Of a stretch of DNA of 64,000 nucleotides, positions 27,651 through 37,334 are shown piece after piece. Each line of letters begins with the position of its first letter. Within the stretch, counting starts at the first letter, position 1. A model generated the notes under the pieces. That model was not told where the DNA came from and did no database searches. It saw only the letters and a program-made list of their open reading frames with translations. The stretch lies in assembly GCA_027485165.1 (NCBI GenBank), contig JAIXRN010000056.1, positions 1 through 64,000 on the forward strand. Reading direction: 5' to 3'. The position numbers and the translations under genes are program-made. The stretch is from Rubrivivax sp. (GTDB lineage: Bacteria > Pseudomonadota > Gammaproteobacteria > Burkholderiales > Burkholderiaceae_C).

Positions 27651-29012
27651 ATGAAGCCCGCCTATCGCCTGAGTACCCACCATCGGGCCACCCCCGGCCC
27701 AGCACAGCCAACGCGCGGCGCAGCTTCGCTGGTGGTGGTGATGCTGCTGTTCTTCCTGACGGCCCTGGTGGCCGTCTACACCAGCCGCAACATGATCTTC
27801 GAGCAGCGAACGTCGGCCAACCAGTACCGGTCGACACAGGCCTTCGAAGCCGCCGAGGCCGGCCTGAACTGGGCGCTGGCACAGCTCAACGGCGGCCGCA
27901 TCGACGCTGCTTGCCAGCCTTCCACCGCCGCCACCGACACCAGCTTCCGCGCCCGCTACATCGACAGCATCGACGCCAAGGGCGACATCCTGCTCAAGAC
28001 CCTGCCGGGCAGCACCGACCGCCCGATGGCGGCCTGCATCTTCGACGCCACTGACAACGAATGGCGCTGCGACTGCCCGGACAGCGCCGCCCCAGTGCTG
28101 CCCACCGTGGCCGGCAGTGCGGCCAAGCCCATGTTCCGGGTGCGCCTGGACTACCTGCCGCCTGGGCCCATCCCACGCCTGGACATGGTGCGCATCGTCT
28201 CGGCTGGCTGCACCCGAGCAGACCCCGCCTGCCTGTCGCAGACGCCCAGCGCCCCGCCGGGTGACGCCATCGCCGTGCTCAGCATCACCGTGACGCTGCG
28301 CAGTGCGATGTCCACGGCGCCAGGTGCGCCACTGACGGCGCGGGGCGACGTGGACGGCGGCGCCGGGCCTTCGCCACTGCGCTTGACCAACCTGGACATC
28401 GCATCGAACGGCCTCACCCTGCTCAGCGGGGGGCCGCAGGCAGGCAACATCCAGGTCACCAGCCTGCCGGGCACGCCTGCCGAGGAATCACTCGGCGACG
28501 GCGACGCCCGGTATGCCGGCTTCGCCGATGGCGCACGCATGTTCAACACCCTGTTCGGCATGACACCAGCCATGCACCAGGCCCAGCCCGGCGCCGTGCG
28601 CCTGGACTGCACCGGCGGCTGCAGCGCTGGCGACATCAACACCGCCGCACAGCAGAACCCCGGCAAGGCCATCTGGGTCGAGGGCAATCTCGACATGGAC
28701 GGCGACATAGGCGCTGCGCCCATTCCCGGCACCCTGGCCGGGTCGGAACTGGCTGCCGGCCGGCCGCTGCTGCTGCTGGTCACCGGCACCGCACAGCTGA
28801 ACAGTGGCACGCTCTACGGCGTCATCTACAGCCGCGCGGCCATCTGGGACCGCGGCTCTGGCAGCGCTGAAGTTCGCGGGGCCCTGGTGGCAGAAGGCCG
28901 CTTCATCGGCTCTGGCGGCCAGACGATCACGTACGACCCAGCCCTGCTGGCCGAACTGAGAACCCGCACCGGCACCTTCGTGCGCGTGCCCGGCAGCTGG
29001 AAGGATTTCTGA
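27651..29012 (+). CDS. pilX: PilX-family minor pilin assembly protein
   Basis: Protein of 453 aa, longer than typical PilX (about 170-200 aa). The hydrophobic segment AASLVVVMLLFFLTALVAVY lacks the usual Glu at +5, as PilX proteins often do. It is followed by RNMIFEQRTSANQYRSTQAF and EAAEAGLNWAL, the family signature. The large C-terminal part has several Cys and a Gly/Asp-rich beta region ending VPGSWKDF. That extension may compensate for an absent PilY1 tip adhesin. ATG at 27636 (overlapping the pilW stop) is an alternative start adding five residues. The stop overlaps pilV by 1 base. Confidence 0.88.
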   Translation: MKPAYRLSTHHRATPGPAQPTRGAASLVVVMLLFFLTALVAVYTSRNMIFEQRTSANQYRSTQAFEAAEAGLNWALAQLNGGRIDAACQPSTAATDTSFRARYIDSIDAKGDILLKTLPGSTDRPMAACIFDATDNEWRCDCPDSAAPVLPTVAGSAAKPMFRVRLDYLPPGPIPRLDMVRIVSAGCTRADPACLSQTPSAPPGDAIAVLSITVTLRSAMSTAPGAPLTARGDVDGGAGPSPLRLTNLDIASNGLTLLSGGPQAGNIQVTSLPGTPAEESLGDGDARYAGFADGARMFNTLFGMTPAMHQAQPGAVRLDCTGGCSAGDINTAAQQNPGKAIWVEGNLDMDGDIGAAPIPGTLAGSELAAGRPLLLLVTGTAQLNSGTLYGVIYSRAAIWDRGSGSAEVRGALVAEGRFIGSGGQTITYDPALLAELRTRTGTFVRVPGSWKDF

Positions 29013-30253
29013 TGACCACACTGCGCGCCCCGGGCCCCCGCCGCGGCCTGGCCCTGATCGAAGCCCTGGTGGCCTTGACCGTCACCGCCGTCGGCGTGGT
29101 GTCGGTGCTGGGCGTCCAGGTGGTGTTGCGGCAGAACGCCGACCTGGCCAAGCAGCGATCAGAAGCCGTGCGCCTGGCACAGGAAGAGATCGAAACCTGG
29201 CGCAGCTACGCCATCGTCGACGGCCCGGTGCCGGCCGGGGCGGTCAGCTACGACAACCTGCAGACCGGCATCAGCCGGGGTGTGGCGGGCAGCAACGCCA
29301 CCTTCACCGTCAGACGCCGGGTCACGACCTTGACCGAGCCGGTCTACAAGACCCTGGCCGTGACGGTGAACTGGGCCGACCGCAATGGCGTGGCCCAGTC
29401 GGTGCAGCTCAACACGACGCTGGCCGGCGTCGCACCCGAACTGGGTGCCACCGTCGTGGTGCCGGCCGACGGCCAGCCCACGACCCGCGCCGGTGGACGT
29501 GCCAACGGCATCCCGAAAGACGCCAAGCGACTGTCGTCCACGCAAAGCGGCTTTCGGCCGCCGCAGCCGGGGGTGACAGGCTCGGCCCAGGTCTGGCTGT
29601 TCGACCACAGCACCGGCCTCATCACCCTGTGTTCCACCACCGCGCTGGACACGGACGCGCTGACGCTGTCGAACATCACCAACTGCCAGACCGGCCGCTT
29701 CCAGCTGCTGAGCGGCTTTCTGCGCTTCACCCGCCCCGAGGCGACGCCAGGCGGCCCGCCGCGTGCCCCCACCGCGGCCGACGCCGAGAACCCATTGGAC
29801 CCACCGCCCGTGCTGGCGCCAGCGCTGGGCGTGCAGGTGCTGCGCACGCTGCCCGCCGCTGCCGTCATCGACTGCTTCGCTCGCGCCCGCGGCACGTACC
29901 TGTCGTACTTCTGTGCGGTGCCGGTGCCATCGCTGGTGTCAGAGGCGCCGCGCTGGTCGGGCCGCGCTGTCGTCACCGGCAACCCGGCGCTGACTGACGA
30001 CCCGCTGGTGGCAGACCCCAACCGCTTGCGCGTTTGCCGCTACACGCGCTTCAACGACGACCGCACCGTGGCGTCCGGCTCCATCAAGAACGAAGAACAC
30101 CCGCTGGACTACGACGCCGTCGGCGGCCCGCTGGCCAACCAGAACTTCCTGCTCATACTCGCCGGCGATGGCAGCACGCCCTTCGCCTGCCCGGGCGACG
30201 ACCCCGCAACGCCGCTGAACACCACCACGCGTCAACACCCGTTGGGCCTGTGA
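29012..30253 (+). CDS. pilV: PilV-family minor prepilin, long form
   Basis: Minor pilin of 413 aa, about twice the usual PilV length. The prepilin motif RRGLALIEALVALTVTAVGV has Gly at the cleavage site and Glu at +5. It is followed by VLRQNADLAKQRSEAVRLAQ and EEIETWRSY, a PilV signature. The extended head contains Cys pairs and Pro-rich loops. TGATG links it to pilX. Its own stop overlaps the GTG start of ribD (GTGA), so pilus and riboflavin genes are translationally coupled here. No pilY1 follows. Confidence 0.88.
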   Translation: MTTLRAPGPRRGLALIEALVALTVTAVGVVSVLGVQVVLRQNADLAKQRSEAVRLAQEEIETWRSYAIVDGPVPAGAVSYDNLQTGISRGVAGSNATFTVRRRVTTLTEPVYKTLAVTVNWADRNGVAQSVQLNTTLAGVAPELGATVVVPADGQPTTRAGGRANGIPKDAKRLSSTQSGFRPPQPGVTGSAQVWLFDHSTGLITLCSTTALDTDALTLSNITNCQTGRFQLLSGFLRFTRPEATPGGPPRAPTAADAENPLDPPPVLAPALGVQVLRTLPAAAVIDCFARARGTYLSYFCAVPVPSLVSEAPRWSGRAVVTGNPALTDDPLVADPNRLRVCRYTRFNDDRTVASGSIKNEEHPLDYDAVGGPLANQNFLLILAGDGSTPFACPGDDPATPLNTTTRQHPLGL

Positions 30254-31440
30254 AGCCCGGTGCCCACCCCGGCGCAGCGCTGAGCGCGCTGGACCTGGCC
30301 CGGCTGCACGAAGCCCTGGCCCTGGCGGAAACAGCCATTGGCGTGAGCGACCCCAACCCACGCGTGGGCTGCGTCATCGGCCATGCCGACGGCCGCGTGC
30401 TGGCCCGCGGCGCCACCCAGGCCGCGGGCCAGGCACATGCCGAGGCGATGGCCCTGCGGGACGCCGTGGCTCAGGGCCAGGACCTGCGCGGCGCCACCGC
30501 CTGGGTGACGCTGGAACCCTGTGCCCACCACGGCCGCACACCGCCCTGCTGCGACGCCCTGGTGGCCGCTGGCCTGGCCCGCGTGGTGGTGGCGGCGGTC
30601 GACCCGTTTGCCGCCGTCAACGGGGCGGGCATCGAACGCCTGCGCGCGGCCGGCATCCAGGTCGACATCGCCGAAGGCGCGGTGGCCGAAGCCGCACGCG
30701 ACATCAACATCGGCTTCCTCCACCGTGTGCAGCACGGGCGCCCATGGGTGCGGCTGAAGGTGGCGGTGTCGCTGGACGGGCGCACGGCCCTGGCCGACGG
30801 CCGCAGCCAGTGGATCACCGGGCCCGAAGCGCGGGCCGACGGCCACGCCTGGCGCCGCCGCGCCGGTGCGGTGCTGACGGGCCTGGGCACCGTGCTGGCC
30901 GACGACCCACGGCTGGACGTGCGGCTGGTGCCCACCCAGCTGCAGCCGCTGCGCGTGGTGCTGGACACACAGGGCCGCACCCCGGCCACGGCCCGGGTGC
31001 TGCAGCCGCCAGGCCGCGTGCTGGTGGTGGGGGCGCAGTTCGCACACACACGGCCACAAGACCGGCTTCACGAGGCGCCCGCTGCCCGCGCAGGTACCGC
31101 CGCCGATGCCGCAGCCGGTGCCGCGGCCGACGGCATCGAACGGCTGCAGCTGCCCGCCATCGACGGCCAGCCCAGCCTGCCCGCGCTGCTGGACGAACTC
31201 GGCCGGCGCCAGGTCAACGAACTGCATGTCGAAGCCGGGGCCACGCTCAACGGCGCGCTGTTGCGCCAAGGGCTGGTGGACGAGCTGCTGGTCTACATGG
31301 CGCCGGTGCTGCTGGGCGAAGGCCGGCCGCTGGCACGGCTGCCGCCGCTGGCCGGGCTGCCCAATGCCGCGCGCTGGCGCTTCACATCCACGGCGATGCT
31401 GGGGGCCGACATGCGCTTGCTGGCCAGGCCCTTGTGCTGA
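30250..31440 (+). CDS. ribD: Bifunctional deaminase/reductase RibD
   Basis: Second and third steps of riboflavin synthesis: deamination then reduction of the pyrimidine intermediate. The protein is 396 aa. The N-terminal deaminase (residues 15-150) has zinc ligands in AHAEAMAL and LEPCAHHGRTPPCC. The C-terminal reductase (about 160-390) has RPWVRLKVAVSLDGRTAL and GLGTVLADDPRLDVR. An Ala-rich insert of about 20 residues (near 280-300) is unusual. It starts at GTG overlapping the pilV stop. In most bacteria it directly follows nrdR. A riboflavin synthase gene (ribE) is not next to it. Confidence 0.96.
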   Translation: MKPGAHPGAALSALDLARLHEALALAETAIGVSDPNPRVGCVIGHADGRVLARGATQAAGQAHAEAMALRDAVAQGQDLRGATAWVTLEPCAHHGRTPPCCDALVAAGLARVVVAAVDPFAAVNGAGIERLRAAGIQVDIAEGAVAEAARDINIGFLHRVQHGRPWVRLKVAVSLDGRTALADGRSQWITGPEARADGHAWRRRAGAVLTGLGTVLADDPRLDVRLVPTQLQPLRVVLDTQGRTPATARVLQPPGRVLVVGAQFAHTRPQDRLHEAPAARAGTAADAAAGAAADGIERLQLPAIDGQPSLPALLDELGRRQVNELHVEAGATLNGALLRQGLVDELLVYMAPVLLGEGRPLARLPPLAGLPNAARWRFTSTAMLGADMRLLARPLC

Positions 31441-31522
31441 CCCAGCAGGCCCGGGCAGCGCTGCCGCGCCCAGGGCCGCCCATGATGGCGACCCGGGCAG
31501 ACCGGCCACCTACAATCCCAGG

Positions 31523-32629
31523 ATGTCGATTTCCCCTGTCCCCGAGCTGGTGGCCGAGCTGGCCGCCGGGCGCATGGTCATCCTGGTCGATGAAGAAGAC
31601 CGCGAAAACGAAGGCGATCTCGTCATCGCGGCCGAACACATCACGCCCGAGGCCATCAACTTCATGGCCCGGCATGCGCGCGGCCTGATCTGCCTGACGC
31701 TGACGCGCGACCGTTGCGAACACCTGCAGCTGCCGCCCATGGCCAGCCGCAACGGCACCAAGCACGGCACAGCCTTCACCGTCTCGATCGAAGCCGCCAC
31801 GGGCGTCACCACCGGCATTTCGGCTGCCGACCGCGCCCGCACCGTGCAGGCCGCGGTGGCGCGCGACGCCAAACCTTCCGACCTGGTGCAGCCCGGGCAC
31901 ATCTTCCCGCTGCAGGCCCAGGACGGCGGCGTGCTGATGCGGGCCGGCCACACCGAAGCCGGCTGCGACCTGGCCGGCATGGCCGGGCTGACGCCCGCAG
32001 CGGTGATCTGCGAGGTGATGAAGGACGACGGCACCATGGCCCGGCTGCCCGACCTGCAGGTCTTCGCACGCGAACACGGGCTGAAGATCGGCACCATCGC
32101 TGACCTGATCGGCTACCGCAGCCGCAACGAAACGCTGATCGAACGCGCCGGCAGCCGGCAGCTGAAGACACCCCAGGGCGAATTCGACTGCGTCGTCTTC
32201 CACGACAAGAGCGGCGGCGTGCATCTGGCCCTGACCCACGGGCGCTGGACGGCGCAGGACGAAGTGCCCGTGCGCGTGCACGAACCCTTCACCGCCCTGG
32301 ACCTGCTGGACGCGGGCGCCAGCGGCCATTCCTGGCCCTTGCCCGCGGCGCTGCAGGCCCTGCACGACGCGCGCCACGGCGTGGCCGTGCTGCTGAACTG
32401 CGGGCAGGACGCGCGCCAGCTGCTGCCGCAACTGCTACCCGAACGCGCACCCGCCCCGGCACCGCGCGCACCCATGGACCTGCGCACCTATGGCGTGGGC
32501 GCGCAGATACTGCGCGAACTGGGCGTGCGCCGCATGCAGCTGCTGGGCAACCCGCGCCGCATGCCCAGCATGACCGGCTACGGTTTAGAGATCACCGGCT
32601 TCCGCCCCGCCCCGGGCGCGGCAGCCTGA
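31523..32629 (+). CDS. ribB: 3,4-dihydroxy-2-butanone 4-phosphate synthase with RibA-like C-terminus
   Basis: Converts ribulose 5-phosphate to the four-carbon unit of riboflavin. The N-terminal RibB domain (residues 1-205) is intact: [36 protein letters not shown], and [20 protein letters not shown] with EAGCDLA. The C-terminal half looks like GTP cyclohydrolase II but lacks the zinc-binding Cys cluster, so it probably cannot act on GTP; a separate RibA is expected elsewhere. Late RibA-like motifs remain ([17 protein letters not shown]). TACAAT (31511-31516) ends 6 bases before the ATG, so a leaderless transcript is possible in addition to readthrough from ribD. Confidence 0.95.
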   Translation: MSISPVPELVAELAAGRMVILVDEEDRENEGDLVIAAEHITPEAINFMARHARGLICLTLTRDRCEHLQLPPMASRNGTKHGTAFTVSIEAATGVTTGISAADRARTVQAAVARDAKPSDLVQPGHIFPLQAQDGGVLMRAGHTEAGCDLAGMAGLTPAAVICEVMKDDGTMARLPDLQVFAREHGLKIGTIADLIGYRSRNETLIERAGSRQLKTPQGEFDCVVFHDKSGGVHLALTHGRWTAQDEVPVRVHEPFTALDLLDAGASGHSWPLPAALQALHDARHGVAVLLNCGQDARQLLPQLLPERAPAPAPRAPMDLRTYGVGAQILRELGVRRMQLLGNPRRMPSMTGYGLEITGFRPAPGAAA

Positions 32630-32646
32630 ACACCACGGACACCCCC

Positions 32647-33111
32647 ATGCTGGAAGCAGACCAGGGCAGCGCAGGCAACTTGCTGGGCGAAGGCCTGCGC
32701 ATCGGCATCGTGCGCGCCCGCTTCAACGACGCCATCACCCAAGCCCTGGCCACGGCCTGCATGGCCGAACTGCAGCGGCTGGACGTGGCGCCCACCGACA
32801 TCCGCGTGGTCACCGTGCCGGGCGCGCTGGAAGTACCCATCGCCTTGAACGCGCTGGCTGAAAGCGGCGACTACGACGCCCTGGTGGCGCTGGGCTGCAT
32901 CATCCGCGGCGAGACCTACCACTTCGAACTGGTGGCCAACGAAAGCGGCGCAGGCGTCACGCGCGTGGCGCTGGACCATGGGCTGCCGGTGGCCAACGCT
33001 ATCCTCACGGTCGAAAACGAAGCCCAGGCCTGGGCCCGCGTCGAAGACAAGGGCCATGATGCCGCCCGCGTAGCGGTGGAAATGGCCCAGTTGCTGGAAG
33101 ACCTGTCGTGA
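32647..33111 (+). CDS. ribH: 6,7-dimethyl-8-ribityllumazine synthase
   Basis: Penultimate step of riboflavin synthesis, 154 aa. Motifs include [57 protein letters not shown], and the late [20 protein letters not shown]. The catalytic His is in the GETYHFE segment. It forms pentamers or icosahedra in the family. It starts 17 bases after ribB, and its stop overlaps the nusB GTG (GTGA). The ribH-nusB pair is conserved across proteobacteria. Confidence 0.97.
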   Translation: MLEADQGSAGNLLGEGLRIGIVRARFNDAITQALATACMAELQRLDVAPTDIRVVTVPGALEVPIALNALAESGDYDALVALGCIIRGETYHFELVANESGAGVTRVALDHGLPVANAILTVENEAQAWARVEDKGHDAARVAVEMAQLLEDLS

Positions 33112-33626
33112 CCGACCCCACCCTGCCGGCTGACCTGGCAGCACCCGCCACAGCAGACGCTCCGCGCAAGCCCGCGCCCAAATCTGGCCGCCGCCGCGCG
33201 CGCGAATTGGCGCTGCAGGGCCTGTACCAGTGGCTGCTGTCACGCGCCAGTGGCGACGACATCGTCGCCCACCTGCGCGAGCTGGACGACTTCGACAAGT
33301 GCGACCGCGGCCACTTCGACGCCCTGCTGTACGGCAGCATCGAGCAGGCCGCGACGCTGGACGCTGCGCTGGCCAAGCACATCGACCGCCCGGTGGCCCA
33401 GCTCTCGCCGGTAGAACACGCGGTGCTGATGATCGGCGCGTACGAACTGACGCACTGCCTGGACATCCCGTACCGCGTGGCCATCAACGAAGCGGTTGAA
33501 CTGGCCAAGGCCTTCGGCGGCACCGACGGCCACAAGTACGTCAACGGCGTGCTGGACAAGACCGCCGCCGACCTGCGCCCGGTAGAAGCCAGCATGCCCC
33601 GCGCGCCGCGCAAGCCACGGGCGTGA
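33108..33626 (+). CDS. nusB: Transcription antitermination factor NusB
   Basis: RNA-binding protein of 172 aa that joins NusE (S10) on boxA in rRNA leader transcripts. The core reads [20 protein letters not shown] near the start, then [18 protein letters not shown] and [20 protein letters not shown], with the final [15 protein letters not shown]. The N-terminal 25 residues and the Arg/Pro-rich C-terminus are extensions. It starts at GTG overlapping the ribH stop, and its stop overlaps the next GTG, so ribH-nusB-aminotransferase are coupled. Confidence 0.97.
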   Translation: MTDPTLPADLAAPATADAPRKPAPKSGRRRARELALQGLYQWLLSRASGDDIVAHLRELDDFDKCDRGHFDALLYGSIEQAATLDAALAKHIDRPVAQLSPVEHAVLMIGAYELTHCLDIPYRVAINEAVELAKAFGGTDGHKYVNGVLDKTAADLRPVEASMPRAPRKPRA

Positions 33627-34897
33627 ACGCAGGCGCTGCAGCCCCGTTGGCCGCGGCCCAGGCTGCCGCGCCCGTGGCCACGCACTTCAAGACCGCGGGG
33701 CGGCTGGACCACATCGACCCCTTCTGGGTGATGGAATGCGCCAAGGCGGCGCAAGACATCGCCCGCAGCCCGGCCTGCGACCCGGCCCAGGGCGGCGAAC
33801 CGATGCTCTACCTGAACATCGGCGAACCCGACTTCACTGCCCCGGCCCCGGTGCTGCGCGCCGCCCAGGCCTGCCTGGCCGCTGGCCACACGCAGTACAC
33901 CGCCGCCACAGGCTTGCCAGCGCTGCGCCAGCGCATTGCGGCCTGGTACGGCAGCCGCTACGGGCTGGACGTGGACCCGGCGCGCATCGTCGTCACCGCC
34001 GGCGCTTCGGCAGCGCTGCAGCTCATCTGCCTGGCGCTGTTCGAGCCCGGCGACGACGTGCTGATGCCCGACCCCAGCTACCCCTGCAACCGGCACTTCG
34101 TGGCCGCAGCCGGGGCGCGTGCGCAGCTGCTGCCAGCCGGGGCCGGGCAGCGCTTTCAGCCCAGCGCCGCCAGCGTGGCCGCGGCCTGGGGCCCGGCCAC
34201 GCGCGGCGTGCTGCTGGCTTCGCCCAGCAACCCCACGGGTACGTCGATCGCACCCGACGAAATGGCGCGCATCGCCGCGCTGGTGCACGCGCGCGGCGGC
34301 GTCACCCTGGTCGACGAGATCTACCTGGGCCTGAGCTTCGACGCTGCCTTCGGCCACAGCGCGCTGGCCCTGGGCCCAGCCGTGGACGACAGCATCATCT
34401 CGATCAACAGCTTCTCGAAGTACTTCTGCATGACCGGCTGGCGCCTGGGCTGGATGGTGCTGCCCCCGGCCCTGGTGGCGCCGGTGGAAAAGCTGGCGCA
34501 GAACCTGTTCATCTGCCCGTCCAGCATCGCCCAGCACGCGGCGCTGGCCTGCTTCGACGAAGAATCCATCGCCGTCTGCGAAGCCCGGCGCGTCGAATTC
34601 CGGCGCCGCCGCGACTTCATCGTGCCGGCGCTGCAGGCCATCGGCTTCGACGTACCGGTCGTGCCCGACGGGGCCTTCTACGTCTGGGCCGACTGCTCGC
34701 GCTTTTTGCGTGCCGACAGCGCGATGCCCACGAGCTGGGAATTCAGCTTCGAGATGATGCGCCGCGCCCATGTGGCGCTGACACCGGGCCGCGACTTCGG
34801 GCCGGCCGCGGCCAGCCGTTTCGTGCGCCTGTCGTTTGCCAGCAGCATGGACAGCCTGGAACAGGCTGTGCAGCGGCTGGCGCGCGAACTGGCCTGA
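33623..34897 (+). CDS. Class I/II PLP-dependent aminotransferase
   Basis: Aminotransferase of 424 aa, fold type I. Substrate and cofactor motifs are [44 protein letters not shown], and the Schiff-base Lys in [19 protein letters not shown]. The phosphate-binding Arg is in [11 protein letters not shown]. It resembles aspartate/alanine-type aminotransferases that use 2-oxoglutarate, but the substrate is not determinable. It starts at GTG overlapping the nusB stop, the last member of the coupled run that begins in the pilin genes. A 120-base gap with GC-rich inverted repeats follows before the kinase gene. Confidence 0.93.
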   Translation: MNAGAAAPLAAAQAAAPVATHFKTAGRLDHIDPFWVMECAKAAQDIARSPACDPAQGGEPMLYLNIGEPDFTAPAPVLRAAQACLAAGHTQYTAATGLPALRQRIAAWYGSRYGLDVDPARIVVTAGASAALQLICLALFEPGDDVLMPDPSYPCNRHFVAAAGARAQLLPAGAGQRFQPSAASVAAAWGPATRGVLLASPSNPTGTSIAPDEMARIAALVHARGGVTLVDEIYLGLSFDAAFGHSALALGPAVDDSIISINSFSKYFCMTGWRLGWMVLPPALVAPVEKLAQNLFICPSSIAQHAALACFDEESIAVCEARRVEFRRRRDFIVPALQAIGFDVPVVPDGAFYVWADCSRFLRADSAMPTSWEFSFEMMRRAHVALTPGRDFGPAAASRFVRLSFASSMDSLEQAVQRLARELA

Positions 34898-35017
34898 ACC
34901 ACCCCCACGGCGGGCCTGAGGCCGGCCGTCAGCGCCCGCTGTGGGGCATGAAACGCCGCGGCATTCACACGCTTTTCGGCCCATCGCCCCGCCGGGCGCT
35001 GCGTAAGCTCGCGCACC

Positions 35018-36853
35018 GTGGGCTATCAACTCTTCGGCAAGCGCGGCAGGCGCGATCAACGCGGCAGCGCCCAGGGCGACGACGCGGGAACGGAATTCGC
35101 GGCCACCGAGGCCACCTTGCCGCCTGCCGCCCCCGAATCGAACCTGCCGCTGGAAGGCCTGGATGAGCCCACGCCCAGCGACATCATGGATTCGCGCGTG
35201 CTGGACAACGGCTTGCGCGATTCGCGCCTGCCCGCGGTCGCAGGTGGCGAAAACGGCACCCCGGGCGCCCACAGGCGCCAGGGCGCGCGAGCCGCAATCG
35301 ATGCGCCTGGCACCGACATCGACATCGACACCCAGGACCAGCCCACGCTGTCGCATGTGGGCCGCTATGCCCTGAAGTCGCGCCTGGGCGAAGGCGGCCT
35401 GGGCCAGGTGCACGAGGCCTGGGACCCGCTGCTGTCGCGCACGGTGGCGGTGAAGACGCTGCAGTTCGACCTGCCCACGCCGCTGCGCGTGTCGCTGGAC
35501 GGGATGATCCTGAACGAAGCGCGCGCTGCCGCCAGCCTGAACCACGCCTACATCGTCACCGTCTTCGACGCTGGGCTGTCGGCGCACGGCGTCTACATCG
35601 CGATGGAACGCCTGCAGGGCCGAGACCTGCGGCAGGCCCTGGCGGCCGGCTGGGTGCCCAGCCCACGCGTGGCCGCCGTACTGGTGCGGCGCGTGGCCGA
35701 CGCGCTGGCCTATGCGCATGCCCGCGGGGTCGTGCACTGCGACATCAAGCCGGCCAACATCTTCCTCGTCGGGCGCGACCGCCCCAAGGTGCTGGACTTC
35801 GGCATCGCCCGCGTGGCCCACGGCACGGCTGTGCCGGCGCTGGACGGGTCGGTGGCCGGGTCGCCGCACTACCAGGCGCCCGAGCAGGTGCGCGGCCTGC
35901 CCATCGACGCACGTACCGACCTGTATGCGCTGGGCACCGTGCTGTATGAGCTGCTGACGGGGCGCAAGGCCTTCGGCGGCGATTCGGTCGAACAGATCCA
36001 GACGGCGGTGCTGACCGCGCACCCGGCCCCGGCCGTCGAACTGCGCCCCGGCGTGCCGCAGGCGCTGTCGGACATCGCCGCGCGGGCGATGGCGCGCGAC
36101 CCGGCCCAGCGCTTTGCCAGCGCCACCGAGATGTCGATGGCGCTGCGCCGCTGGGCCGAAGCCCAGGGCCACGCCCTGGTCGAAGCGCCGCACGATGCCG
36201 CCACCGCCCTGCCCGCCCCGGCGCGCCGTACGGCCACGCCCGGCACGGCCCGCCGGCGCCCGCTGCTGCTGCTGGGTGGCCTGCTGGCCGCTGCCGGATT
36301 GGGCGGCCTGCTGTTGCAGCGCGGCACCGACACGGGTTCCGGCGAAGAAAGCGCCACGGGTGTGGCGGCCCTGGCCGGCGCGGCGCCTGCGGCTTCAGCA
36401 GCCACAGCGCTGCCGGCCGCACCCGCACCGGCTGCCGAAGCGGCGCCAGAGACGATGCCTGCAGAGATGCCCGCCAGCGGCCCGATCAACATGGCCAGCG
36501 CGACCGCAAGCCCTGCGCCCGCCCTGGCAGCCCCGGCATCACCACCCAGCCCCGCAGGCACGTCAGCCAACGCCGCCGCACGCCCCCGGACAGCACCCGC
36601 CAAGCCGGCCGCCGCGGCCGCCGCCCAGCGGCCCGCCGCGGCCACGGGCAGCGTGCAGCTGGCGATATCGCCCTGGGGCCGGGTGGAAGTGAACGGCAGC
36701 CTGGCCGGCACCACCCCGCCGCTGAACCAGCTGACCCTGCCCGAAGGCACGCACACCATCACCGTGCGCAACGAAGACTTTCCGCCCTTCGTTGCCACGG
36801 TGCAGGTGACGGCCGACAAGCCCGCCACCCTGCGCCACCGCTTTGGACCATGA
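35018..36853 (+). CDS. Serine/threonine protein kinase with PEGA-like C-terminal domain
   Basis: Membrane-anchored eukaryotic-type kinase of 611 aa. Residues 1-110 are acidic and low-complexity. The kinase domain (about 115-385) has the Gly loop LGEGGLGQVHEAWD, the ATP-binding Lys in RTVAVKTLQ, a catalytic loop HCDIKPANIFLV (Cys instead of Arg before the Asp, a non-RD kinase), and the metal site DFGIAR. After a Pro/Ala linker a membrane helix (LLLLGGLLAAAGLGGLLL) lies near residue 415-432. An Ala/Pro-rich stretch then leads to a periplasmic PEGA-type domain (GRVEVNGSLAGTTP ... TVRNEDFPPFVATVQV). It starts at GTG (35018). The stop overlaps the lipoprotein gene by 4 bases, as if the two form a unit. 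Confidence 0.9.
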   Translation: MGYQLFGKRGRRDQRGSAQGDDAGTEFAATEATLPPAAPESNLPLEGLDEPTPSDIMDSRVLDNGLRDSRLPAVAGGENGTPGAHRRQGARAAIDAPGTDIDIDTQDQPTLSHVGRYALKSRLGEGGLGQVHEAWDPLLSRTVAVKTLQFDLPTPLRVSLDGMILNEARAAASLNHAYIVTVFDAGLSAHGVYIAMERLQGRDLRQALAAGWVPSPRVAAVLVRRVADALAYAHARGVVHCDIKPANIFLVGRDRPKVLDFGIARVAHGTAVPALDGSVAGSPHYQAPEQVRGLPIDARTDLYALGTVLYELLTGRKAFGGDSVEQIQTAVLTAHPAPAVELRPGVPQALSDIAARAMARDPAQRFASATEMSMALRRWAEAQGHALVEAPHDAATALPAPARRTATPGTARRRPLLLLGGLLAAAGLGGLLLQRGTDTGSGEESATGVAALAGAAPAASAATALPAAPAPAAEAAPETMPAEMPASGPINMASATASPAPALAAPASPPSPAGTSANAAARPRTAPAKPAAAAAAQRPAAATGSVQLAISPWGRVEVNGSLAGTTPPLNQLTLPEGTHTITVRNEDFPPFVATVQVTADKPATLRHRFGP

Positions 36854-37281
36854 AACGCAACGCCCTGCACCTGTACCCGCGCCCACACCTGGCGCTGCCC
36901 GCCCTGGCCATCACCCTGCTGGCCGGCTGCACCACGCTGCCCCCGGCCCCACCGCCGCCGCCCGCACCCGTGGGCCTGGCCGACGTGCTGGAACGTCCCG
37001 CCGAGCGCGCGCTGGCCGAAGGCATCCGGGCCTACGACGACGCGCAATACCCGCAGGCCGAAGCGGCCCTGCGCAAGGCGCTGCAAGCCGGCCTGCAAAG
37101 CCCACGTGACCGCGCCCATGCCCACAAGCTGCTGGGCTTCATCACCTGCACCAGCGACCGCCTGGCCGAATGCGAAGCCGCCTTCACCGCGGCGCGCACG
37201 GCCTGGCCGGCGTTTGCGCTGAGCAAGTCCGAAGCCGGCCACCCGCTGTGGGGGCCGGTGGCGCGGCGCGTGCTGCCCTGA
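36850..37281 (+). CDS. TssQ-like lipoprotein with TPR-type helices
   Basis: Small lipoprotein of 143 aa. The signal peptide ends in the lipobox LLAGC (Cys near residue 27), followed by a Pro-rich linker. The mature part has two TPR-like helix pairs: LAEGIRAYDDAQYPQAEAAL and RAHAHKLLGFITCTSDRLAE. It ends KSEAGHPLWGPVARRVLP, a tail shared with the TssQ family found in betaproteobacterial type VI secretion loci. No other T6SS gene lies in the window. Its 4-base overlap with the kinase gene suggests they work together, perhaps as a threonine-phosphorylation branch of a T6SS encoded elsewhere. Confidence 0.8.
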   Translation: MKRNALHLYPRPHLALPALAITLLAGCTTLPPAPPPPPAPVGLADVLERPAERALAEGIRAYDDAQYPQAEAALRKALQAGLQSPRDRAHAHKLLGFITCTSDRLAECEAAFTAARTAWPAFALSKSEAGHPLWGPVARRVLP

Positions 37282-37334
37282 AGCGAACGGGGGCGGCCGG
37301 GCCGGCACGGGCCGCACGGGATAATGTCCCGTCC

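Noticed and set aside
33005..36193. 1062-codon open frame opposite nusB, the aminotransferase and the kinase
   Set aside because: The plus-strand genes have intact catalytic motifs and coupled starts; the antisense product has none.
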